DNA of 52,868 nt from Flavobacteriaceae bacterium UBA5534. GTDB taxonomy: Bacteria > Bacteroidota > Bacteroidia > Flavobacteriales > Flavobacteriaceae. The stretch lies in the NCBI GenBank assembly GCA_002426015.1, contig DINS01000004.1:264555-317422 (forward strand), given 5' to 3'. A model generated the notes under the pieces. That model saw only the letters and a program-made list of their open reading frames with translations. It searched no databases and was not told the origin of the DNA. This document shows positions 44,850 to 52,800 of this stretch, in pieces; within the stretch, counting starts at the first letter, position 1; the number at the start of each line of letters is the position of its first letter. Both the position numbers and the translations under genes were made by a program.

Positions 44850-45211
44850 GATCTTTGTTTTTTAAAGTTATACTCTAAATTACATAAGAATTATAGGTTG
44901 TTGTCTTAAAGGTTTCCCATTTGGGAGAGGTTTAACAGGAAGTCTTAAGGACTGTTAAAGATGGCTTTCTTGGATGTGACTGTGTGTTAGGAATGTTCTA
45001 AAAGCCCTTAATGTGAAGCTCTGGTTTTGTGGTTTGTTTGCTTATATGATATGTATGTAAGTCGGTACAAAGTCGGCATATACTCGGTATATTATCCTTA
45101 TAAAGTTAGTATATATATGGATGTTATTCGTCGAAAAGTTGAGGTTGCTGGAAGTGTGGAATGGATTTATTACTACTTTTAGTTTACTAAACAACTTATA
45201 TACATCTTGTT
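44850..45211. other. 362-base intergenic region between divergent genes
   Basis: The stretch divides the leftward DUF2383 gene from the rightward gene at 45212. It holds a palindrome TCCCA-TT-TGGGA (44915-44926), an 8-bp inverted repeat TTTAACAG/CTGTTAAA (44931-44938 and 44952-44959), and three near-identical 11-base units at 45061-45093. No ORF of interest or consensus TAnnTTTG promoter was found; TACTTTTA at 45174-45181 is the closest for the rightward gene. Confidence 0.55.
45061..45093 (+). repeat. 11-base phased direct repeats
   Basis: Units GTCGGTACAAA, GTCGGCATATA and CTCGGTATATT follow head to tail; TCGG recurs at 45062, 45073 and 45084, that is every 11 bases, about one helical turn. 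Two further 11-base blocks (to 45115) are weaker. Confidence 0.5.
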
Positions 45212-45946
45212 ATGGCGCGACAAAAAGGGATTGTACGTTTAAAAGGTACTTTGGGAGGTATTAATTTTTATGAACGATTGGGTGAGCCCCTAGCTAGAGT
45301 AGGTGGTGGTGGGTTTAACAGCCAGAGTTCGGAAACGTACCCACGCATACGGGAGAATAATGATGAAATGGCGAATGCTTCTAGGACGAATAGGGTTTTT
45401 AAGCAGGTGTTTAGGTCGCTACTCGTTGGGTATAAGGATGGGACTTTACATTATCGTTTGCAGTCTTTTTTTATGCGAGTGAAGGATTTGGACACGACGT
45501 CTGTGAGAGGGCAACGGACGGTTGCCAATGGGATGGCTACGCCTTATGGGAAACGATTGTTGACCGATTTTGATTTTACGCCCAAACGTTCAGTGTTATT
45601 GAATGGGCAGCTTGCTTTTGATTGGACTACTTATACGTTGACCGTGAGCAAATTTGATATACGTGATGCTGGGATACCTGCCAATGCGGACTTGATGGGA
45701 CTGACTTTATTGAGTGTGCGTTTTGATTTTGAGCGATTGGAATGGGTCACTGCCGAGAGCCCTATGCTGGAGTTGTACCCTGATTTTGGAGACGACACTT
45801 TTACGATGTACACGACGCCTTTAACTGCTGGGCCTGGTGAGCGGTTTGCGATGTTGCGTGTGGCCTATTACCAACAGGTGAATGGGGCTAATTATTTGTT
45901 GCCTGGTGATGATAAGTTTGGGTTGGGGGTTGTTGGGGTGGAGTGA
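45212..45946 (+). CDS. Conserved Bacteroidota orphan starting MARQKGIVRLKG
   Basis: 244 residues, no signal peptide or membrane segment. The N-terminal MARQKGIVRLKGTLGGINFYERLG pattern, followed by ETYPRIRENNDEMANASRTNRVFKQVFRSLL, recalls a frequent uncharacterised family in Flavobacteria (MARQKGIIKLKG type), from memory. The C-terminal half is beta-rich with a repeated style (LRVAYYQQVNGANYLLPGDDKFGLGVVGVE). Codon use is unusual for the window: many GGG, TTG, ACG and CGA codons, unlike the AT-ending codons of neighbours, which suggests separate ancestry. No function can be given. Confidence 0.75.
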   Translation: MARQKGIVRLKGTLGGINFYERLGEPLARVGGGGFNSQSSETYPRIRENNDEMANASRTNRVFKQVFRSLLVGYKDGTLHYRLQSFFMRVKDLDTTSVRGQRTVANGMATPYGKRLLTDFDFTPKRSVLLNGQLAFDWTTYTLTVSKFDIRDAGIPANADLMGLTLLSVRFDFERLEWVTAESPMLELYPDFGDDTFTMYTTPLTAGPGERFAMLRVAYYQQVNGANYLLPGDDKFGLGVVGVE

Positions 45947-46007
45947 TTAGTTTTTTTTTGTTTTTAAAACAGTACTTTTTTTCGGTTCTCTCTTTTCTTA
46001 ATATTTT

Positions 46008-46038
46008 TTTGTTAGTTCCAATTTTCCAATTAAATTTG
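46008..46038 (+). promoter_or_regulatory. Consensus promoter of the methyltransferase gene
   Basis: TTTG (46008-46011), 19-base spacer, TAAATTTG (46031-46038): exact fit to the Bacteroidota consensus. The start codon is 31 bases after it. Confidence 0.8.
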
Positions 46039-46070
46039 TAACCAATGTATAAGGTTTAACAACTTGGTTA
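46039..46070. promoter_or_regulatory. Inverted repeat in the methyltransferase leader
   Basis: TAACCAA (46039-46045) and TTGGTTA (46064-46070) are perfect 7-base arms 18 bases apart, directly after the -7 element and reaching into the ATG. It could be the autoregulatory site of the HTH domain encoded by the gene, or an mRNA hairpin over the start. Confidence 0.5.
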
Positions 46071-47302
46071 TGAAAGAATATTTATCTCTAGCAGAGACAG
46101 CAGAAATTGTTGGTAAAAGTAAAGAAACTTTAAGACGGTGGGATAATGAAGGGATTTTAAATGCAGTTAGAGAGCCTGTTTCGAATTATCGTGTCTATCG
46201 GAAAGATGATGTAGAGAATTTGTTAGGCAATTTATTCGATAAACGAAGAGAAGACACTATTTCAAATTATGTTGAACCTTTGCAAAATTATTCAGTGCTT
46301 GAGTTATTTGCAGGTGCAGGAGGATTGGCTGTCGGTATGGAAAAAGCAGGTCTGAAATGCGTTGCATTAAATGAAATCGATAAGTGGGCTTGTATGACAC
46401 TCAAAAAAAATAGACCAAATTGGAATGTATTAGAAGGAGATATTAAAGATTTTGACTTTTCGGAATATAGAAATATTGTTGATGTTGTAACTGGTGGTTT
46501 CCCTTGTCAAGCTTTTAGTTATGCAGGAAAAAAACTTGGATTAAATGATGCGAGAGGAACTTTGTTTTATGAGTTTGCAAGAGTTGTAAAAGAAGTAAAC
46601 CCTCCTATTTGCATTGGGGAAAATGTTCGAGGCTTATTAAGTCACGAAAAAGGGAAAACACTGGAAGGAATGATTTCTATTTTAGATGAAATAGGATATA
46701 ATGTTGTGCCATTTAAAGTACTAAAGGCTATCAATTACAGAGTTCCACAAAAAAGAGAAAGATTGATTTTAGTTGGAATTAGAAAGGATATAGAAGTTGA
46801 GTATAAATATCCAAAAAAGCACAACAAAATTTATAACTTGAAAGATGCTCTTAAAAAAGGAGAACTATTCGATAAAAATGTCCCAAATTCGGAAGGTGCG
46901 AAATACCCAGAATATAAAAAACAAATACTTGATTTAGTTCCACAGAAAGGATATTGGAGAGATTTGCCCTTGGATTTACAAAAAGAATATATGGGAGGTA
47001 GTTTTTATTTAGGAGGAGGCAAAACTGGGATGGCTCGAAGAATTGGATGGGATGAACCTTGTTTAACGCTTACCTGTAGTCCTGCTCAAAAGCAGACAGA
47101 AAGATGTCATCCTGATGAAACACGTCCTTTTACAGTAAGAGAATATGCTAGAATTCAAACTTTTCCGGATGATTGGGAATTTATTGGTTCTACTGCACAG
47201 CAGTATAAACAAATAGGAAATGCTGTACCAGTAAATTTGGGACAAGAAATAGGATATTCAATTATAAATTTTTTAAATTCTTACGTTCAAGATAGAAATT
47301 AA
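46070..47302 (+). CDS. DNA (cytosine-5) methyltransferase with N-terminal HTH domain
   Basis: 410 residues. The ATG at 46070 is chosen; a TTG two codons earlier is less likely. Residues 1-60 form a MerR/excisionase-like HTH (LSLAETAEIVGKSKETLRRWDNEG, with RVYRKDDVENL). The methyltransferase has motif I LELFAGAGGLAVGMEKAG, motif IV GGFPCQAFSYAG with catalytic C146, motif VI ENVRGLLSH, motif VIII QKRERLILVG and motif X QIGNAVPVNLG. It makes 5-methylcytosine and protects DNA against the neighbouring endonuclease. The fused HTH probably autoregulates, as known for some 5mC methyltransferases with N-terminal HTH. Confidence 0.95.
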   Translation: MKEYLSLAETAEIVGKSKETLRRWDNEGILNAVREPVSNYRVYRKDDVENLLGNLFDKRREDTISNYVEPLQNYSVLELFAGAGGLAVGMEKAGLKCVALNEIDKWACMTLKKNRPNWNVLEGDIKDFDFSEYRNIVDVVTGGFPCQAFSYAGKKLGLNDARGTLFYEFARVVKEVNPPICIGENVRGLLSHEKGKTLEGMISILDEIGYNVVPFKVLKAINYRVPQKRERLILVGIRKDIEVEYKYPKKHNKIYNLKDALKKGELFDKNVPNSEGAKYPEYKKQILDLVPQKGYWRDLPLDLQKEYMGGSFYLGGGKTGMARRIGWDEPCLTLTCSPAQKQTERCHPDETRPFTVREYARIQTFPDDWEFIGSTAQQYKQIGNAVPVNLGQEIGYSIINFLNSYVQDRN

Positions 47303-48005
47303 AGACAGGTGATTGTTCAATTTCTTTAGTCAATTCTTCACAGCCTTTGTTTATTAAATCTTTGGTGTCAATTTCATCAATACTTTTATGTAGTTCAATT
47401 ACGAGTCCATTGTAAAAATCAGGGTATCCAGTTAATCTATGCCAAAATTCTTTTCCAATTATTACTGGATGGGTAAGGTCAATTGTCTTGTAATGCATAC
47501 TCAATTCATTTTCCTCTCCATACAATACTCCAACAACAAAATCAGAATTACTAATTCCCTTGAAAGCACTATTTGTTCTCGCTAAATTTATAGTATTACT
47601 AAATTTTTTTATGAGTGGTTTTACATCCTCTGAATTTATTGTATTTGGCCCTGATTTTAATTGACACCATTTTTTACGGTTATCAATTTTGTCTATAAAT
47701 TCTATATCCATTCCTTTGATGAGTGAACCATTTGCAATTCCCAGCTGAACAAACATATTTTGAATCCGAGTGCCAAAAGAGGTGTTTATAGAAGTGCCTA
47801 GTACTCTTGGATAAAAAAGTGCTTTCGCAACTCCTTCAGGACTATAATTATTATCTAAAACTTTTGATAAATATTTAACGACAATTGGATTTATATTGTA
47901 TGATTTAAGTTTTGAATGAGTTTTTAAAGATGCTTCAATGTGGTTTTTGAAGATAAAAGTTTCAAAATAAGATACAATTTTGGTTGTTAAGTCTTTTTCA
48001 GTCAT
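47262..48005 (-). CDS. Type II restriction endonuclease, Eco47II/PmeII-like
   Basis: 247 residues. The central stretch IKGMDIEFIDKIDNRKKWCQLKSGPNTIN is the family signature: an acidic residue then QLK, i.e. a PD-(D/E)xK-type site (D...QxK) as in Eco47II-type enzymes, which cut GGNCC. Earlier parts (FGTRIQNMFVQLGI) fit the same family. The paired 5mC methyltransferase on the opposite strand supports the assignment. The last 41 bases overlap the 3' end of the methyltransferase gene. Specificity GGNCC is an inference from family memory. Confidence 0.85.
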   Translation of the reverse strand: MTEKDLTTKIVSYFETFIFKNHIEASLKTHSKLKSYNINPIVVKYLSKVLDNNYSPEGVAKALFYPRVLGTSINTSFGTRIQNMFVQLGIANGSLIKGMDIEFIDKIDNRKKWCQLKSGPNTINSEDVKPLIKKFSNTINLARTNSAFKGISNSDFVVGVLYGEENELSMHYKTIDLTHPVIIGKEFWHRLTGYPDFYNGLVIELHKSIDEIDTKDLINKGCEELTKEIEQSPVFNFYLERKNLKNL

Positions 48006-48040
48006 ATAAGATCAAATAAACAATTTTATTATTAATTTTT

Positions 48041-48060
48041 TTGTGTGGAGTCCACCACAA
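48041..48060. promoter_or_regulatory. Imperfect palindrome upstream of the restriction gene
   Basis: TTGTGTGGA-G-TCCACCACAA: the arms match with a single bulged base. It lies 36 bases ahead of the endonuclease start, where a control site would be expected. Confidence 0.4.
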
Positions 48061-48257
48061 GTTGATAAATATACCAGAGCATATTCTCTGTGTTGTAAAA
48101 ATCTAAAATAGTGTGTTTATTTATAGTATACAAGAACAATTTATTGTACTGAAATATAAAATTGTCACGAAGCATTAGGATAAAACAGATTAATTATAAA
48201 CTATCTTTTGTCTTATAGTAATTAGCTATAGCTCAAAAAATAACACGATATTGTAAA

Positions 48258-48289
48258 TAGGTAGGGAGGCTCTAACACCTCCCTACCTA
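48258..48289. other. Strong hairpin of unknown role
   Basis: TAGGTAGGGAGG (48258-48269) pairs perfectly with CCTCCCTACCTA (48278-48289), 12 bp with an 8-base loop. It has no adjacent T-run and lies between divergent genes, where no terminator is needed. Confidence 0.7.
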
Positions 48290-48405
48290 ACTAAATGCTT
48301 TTTACAAACTCTAAAAAGACGTTTATTTTTTAAATAAATGCCCCTATAAAATATATTACGAATCAAATAATTTCTTAAATATGCATAAGACAAACATATG
48401 GTGTT

Positions 48406-49137
48406 ATGGCCAACTACGTTTTTACAAATTCGATGAAACGTTATGAACGTTCGAACCTATGCATAAAACTGTATAATGAAATGGTTGAGAATGGTCAGCT
48501 GATGCGTATTTTGAATCTGTTGATGAAGGTTATTGATGAAAAAAAGCATCGTAAAAACCCATTTAAACCGAGTAATGACCCTATTTATGCTATAAAATTG
48601 GCAACTTATAAAGGAGCCCCTTTTTATCTGATTGTTGATAAAACAAAGGATTTTGATATTGTATTTAATACTTCGCCAATTGATGCTGCCTATGTTGAGT
48701 TTGTAAAAGTGATTACAGAGGAGACCGCTATTGTTTTTACGCAGCATGCATTGGATAGGTATAATGAACGGATACATGGTGATGCCTATCATCATCATAG
48801 GGATATTATGAAACGTTTTATTGTAAACAACCCGATAAAGACCGATGTTGTTTTTGATGAGCGCAGTGGTAGAGCTGTACAAAGGGTGAATGAAGGGTTT
48901 TTGTGTGGGTATCTTGACCTAGCTCATCATTGTTTGATCATGAATACGTTTTTTGATTGTGATGGGTATATGGACAATTTTAGTCAGGCTAAAGCAAGGA
49001 CTGAATATAAGAGAATGGCTGAATTGCCGCCAGAGAAAGCGGAGAAATACCGTGAAATCAATAACAAATTACATATGGGCATTATCAACCAAGATAAATT
49101 TGATTTTCTGCTTTTTATTAATAGGCTTGATGTGTAG
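48406..49137 (+). CDS. Unknown protein with HALDRYNERI motif (DUF4258-like middle)
   Basis: 243 residues, no signal peptide. The central part reads FTQHALDRYNERI, then a helix DIMKRFIVNN, then RVNEGFLCGYLDLAHHCLIMNTFF. A His-Ala-x-x-Arg motif followed by two strands and a terminal T recalls the DUF4258 fold and other small RNase-like toxin folds, but the similarity is weak. The N-terminal ~90 residues and the C-terminal ~55 residues (charged, helical, AELPPEKAEKYREINNK) have no known relatives. It stands alone between the restriction gene and the nuclease-like gene. Function unknown. Confidence 0.65.
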   Translation: MANYVFTNSMKRYERSNLCIKLYNEMVENGQLMRILNLLMKVIDEKKHRKNPFKPSNDPIYAIKLATYKGAPFYLIVDKTKDFDIVFNTSPIDAAYVEFVKVITEETAIVFTQHALDRYNERIHGDAYHHHRDIMKRFIVNNPIKTDVVFDERSGRAVQRVNEGFLCGYLDLAHHCLIMNTFFDCDGYMDNFSQAKARTEYKRMAELPPEKAEKYREINNKLHMGIINQDKFDFLLFINRLDV

Positions 49138-49191
49138 GTGAGCGTGGGTTAATAACCGTTATTTTTTTGATTCGATATTCAATTTGAATTT

Positions 49192-49722
49192 TTAAATAGA
49201 TGCTTTTAAATCCTCCATACTATCTACACCATTCAAATCTGGAATATCTATCTCGTATAAATCGGCAAAGGTGGTAAAGGTGGTGCCGTCGTGTCGCGTA
49301 CGAACGGTCCCTTTAGGGAACAGTTTGCGCTTGGCTATAAAATCGGGTTTACTTATCCAACCGCAAACGGTGACTTCTTGTTTTAGTTTGTGGTAGCTAC
49401 AAAAGATATAGATATCGGTGTCGAAATAGTCTTGCAGTTTTATGAAATTGTTGGTGTAGTTTGGTCTTACGTCTGTGGTGCGACCCATGGTCTTGACGTC
49501 TATTTTTTTGGAGTTTATGACCAAATCGACTCCGTTGTCAAAACCGCCTTTGCCATCGACATAGCCCAATCCAAAGGCATCCATAATGACCGATTGCCCA
49601 ATAATACCTGTAAGTTGTTGCCCTTCATTTCCGTTGGCGGTATAGCGATGCCCAAAATTATGTGTTCTTACCAATTTTTCGCAGTGTGCTAGTATTGTAC
49701 TATCAACCTTGATGGTAAACAT
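49192..49722 (-). CDS. PD-(D/E)xK nuclease-like protein
   Basis: 176 residues. The core GVDLVINSKKIDVKT gives D66 and D75-x-K77, the D...(D/E)xK signature of the restriction-endonuclease fold, with the helix GIIGQSVIMDAFG before it. The following IYIFCSYHKLKQEVTVCGWIS strands complete the fold. Size and order resemble small phage or mobile-element nucleases and predicted restriction-like enzymes. It is not paired with a methyltransferase. The 3' end is 55 bases from the end of the convergent gene at 49137. Confidence 0.75.
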   Translation of the reverse strand: MFTIKVDSTILAHCEKLVRTHNFGHRYTANGNEGQQLTGIIGQSVIMDAFGLGYVDGKGGFDNGVDLVINSKKIDVKTMGRTTDVRPNYTNNFIKLQDYFDTDIYIFCSYHKLKQEVTVCGWISKPDFIAKRKLFPKGTVRTRHDGTTFTTFADLYEIDIPDLNGVDSMEDLKASI

Positions 49723-49826
49723 AACTGTTGGAGTTTATAGCGAATTTATAATTTTTTTTGATTAGTAATGCTCACATTTTCAAAAGCTTTCGATGTGATT
49801 ATATAATCTTATAAATGCTATTAATC

Positions 49827-52800
49827 ATGAAACAATTATTACTAAAAATTATGCTGTTGTGTCTGGTAGGCACGACTGCTGTTGCCCAAACAAACACTTG
49901 GATAGGTGGTGGTGCCAATACCAATTGGAACACACTTGCCAATTGGAGTTTAAATGCTGTGCCAACAGCTGCTAATGATGTGGTTATTCCTACAGGGTTT
50001 ACTGTGAATCAAAATGTGGCGGCTACGGTAAAATCTATTAACTTACAAGGTAATTCAACCTTAGTGCTGACGACAAGTTTCACTTTTACTGACGCTTCTA
50101 CTTTTGGCCCAAATACCGTTGTTACTTGGTCGTCGGGAACCATTGATGGAGGAGGTACCTTGACAAACAATGGCGTCATTAATCTAACGTCAGCTGCGTT
50201 AAAAGTGATTAATGGAGATGTAACCTTGAACAATGCTGGAACTTTTAACATCACTTCGAATGGGGATTTTTGGATAGTGCAGGGCATTTTTAATAATCAA
50301 GCGACAGGTATCTTGGATTTACAAGCCGATAGCGGTAATATTACTTGGTCTGGAGGAAATTTACATGTGTTGAATAATACAGGAATCATCAAAAAAACAA
50401 CCTCAACAGGAGAGGCGGAAATAGTTGTGGAAGTGAATAATAATGGTGGCGTTATCAGTGTTGAAAGCGGCACGTTATCTTTTCAAAATACCATTGGAAA
50501 AAATCTTACTAACGGAACTTATAATGTGTCTTCTGGTGCTACATTCGATTGGGATGGTACCATTAGCCTATCTGGAGTTTTGGAAGGGGTTATCGATGGC
50601 ACTTTAAATTGGAATAATATTGTAAGCGTGGCGACATCTGCTACTTTTGATTTTTCGGGTTCTGGAGACTTTAATTGGACCAATGGTCAATTAACAGGAG
50701 GGGGAACACTTACGCATATTGGTAATTTGAATTTAACCACTCCATCCATTAAATACCTCATGGGAGATACGACGTTGAACAATGAAGGAACTTTTAATAT
50801 TGCCTCAAATGGCGATCTTTGGATTGTGCAAGGCGTTTTCAACAATGAAGCAACTGGAATTATAGATCTACAAGTTGATAGTGCAAATATAAGCTACTCG
50901 GGAGGGACTTCTCATATTTTAAACAATTTTGGCACTATTAAAAAGACAAACTCAACAGGGGAAGCACAAATAATTGTTGAACTAAACAACAATAACGGAA
51001 CCATAAGTGTTGAAACAGGTGTATTGTCTTTTCAAGGTGCAGATGTAAAAAACCTAAACAACGGATTTTATAATGTGTTTTCTGGAGCCACATTTGACTG
51101 GGACGGAACTGTTGCAGGGTCTGGAACGATGAGAGGTACTATCAATGGAAGTTTAAATTGGAATAATATATTGACTATTGCTGGGAATGCAACTTTTGAT
51201 TTTGACGGTTCTGGAGATTTTAATTGGACGAGCAATAACCTTACAGGTGGAGGTACATTGACCAATAAAAGTATTCTGAAATTAACGACTACTGGCATTA
51301 AATACCTCATAGGAGATACGACGTTGAACAATGAAGGAACTTTTAATATTGCCTCGAATGGTGATTTTTGGATCGTTCAAGGAATTGTTAATAATAAAGT
51401 AAATGGGGTTATTGATTTACAAGCCGATTCGGGTGACATTACTTGGTCTGGTGGCATCTCTCATGTATTGAATAATGCTGGTATCATCAAAAGAACTACT
51501 TCAACAGGAGAAGCACAAATAGTAGTAGAAGTAAACAACAATGATGGTATTATTAGTGTTGAAAGCGGCACGTTATCTTTTCAGGGTACGATTGGAAAAA
51601 ATCTTACTGATGGTACTTATAATGTGTTTAATGGCGCTACTTTAGATTGGGATGGCACCATCAATTTATTAGGAACATTGACAGGAACCATCGACGGAAC
51701 TTTAAACTGGAATAATATCGTCAATGTTGCCGCAACAACATCGGCAACTTTTAATTTTACAGGTTCTGGAAGTTTTAATTGGACAAACAGTAACTTATCT
51801 GGAGGAGGTACTTTAATCAATCAAAGCACCATCAATTTAACAACAACTGCCCTCAAAGTCATTACAGGAGACACTACTTTAAACAACGAAGGCACCATCA
51901 ACATAACTTCGGTTGGCGATTTATGGGTAGTACAAGGTATTCTGAATAATCAAGCTTCTGGAATAATAGATTTGCAAGGAGATAATGGAGATATTTCTTT
52001 TTCAGGTGGAACGTCGCATATATTTAACAATTTTGGACTTTTAAAGAAATCTAGTGGAGCTAGTTCCTCAACGATTTTTACTACCACGACCAATTCAGGA
52101 ATTATAGATGTTCAAACAGGGACTTTAAGCTTTAATGATGCTTATCCTTTTAACAATGCCGTTGATGGTATTATTAAAGGAGTTGGCACTATTGACTTGC
52201 CTTCACCAACTAATTACACGAACAATGGTACCTTTGCACCAGGGAGTTCTCCGGGAACTTTAACAGTATTGGGAACCTACAAATCAACACCAACTTCTGT
52301 GCTTGATATAGAATTAAATGGATTGACACAAAGCACAGAGTATGATTTGTTAGCAATCACAGGAACTAATGCTGTTTTTGAAGGCAATGTGAATATCACA
52401 ATGGGCTTTGAAGCTAATATTGGCAATAGTTTTACCGTAGCAACTGTGAGTGGTCTTATTACAACTAAAAATTTAATGACTCCAATCATCGTTGACCATG
52501 AAGGTAAACGTTATACCTTCGATGTGACGTATCCTAATGATAAGGCTGTTTTACTCACTATTTCTGATAAAGTAGATATCCAAGCACCAGACGTTTTGAC
52601 ACAGGATATTACAGTTCAATTAGATGCTTCTGGTAATGCGAGTATTACACCTTTGCAAATAGATAATGGGTCGACTGATAATTGTACATTGACGCCTAAT
52701 TTGTTATTTGGTTTAGATGTGACGACATTTACATGTGCAGATTTAGGAGCAAATACCGTTACCTTAACCGTTACAGACGAGGCTGGTAATTTTGCTGACG

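Larger units (their letters stand above)
48006..48405. other. 400-base intergenic region between divergent genes
   Basis: It separates the leftward endonuclease from the rightward gene at 48406. It is very AT-rich, has no ORF of note, and contains an imperfect palindrome at 48041-48060, an inverted repeat CAGAG/CTCTG (48077-48092 region) and a strong GC-rich hairpin at 48258-48289. No consensus TAnnTTTG was found for either gene. Confidence 0.55.

Noticed and set aside
46064..46069. TTG start two codons upstream of the methyltransferase ATG
   Set aside because: The ATG at 46070 begins the HTH domain properly and TTG starts are rare in this group.
44066..49826. Direct repeat of the tRNA-Asn 3' end as an attachment site
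   Set aside because: No second copy of the GAGCCCAAGAGGAGGA stretch was found within the window.
50009..51820. Several leftward ORFs (50009-50287, 51068-51331, 51617-51820)
   Set aside because: They are antisense shadows of the repeat-rich adhesin frame; their similarity to each other comes from the repeats.
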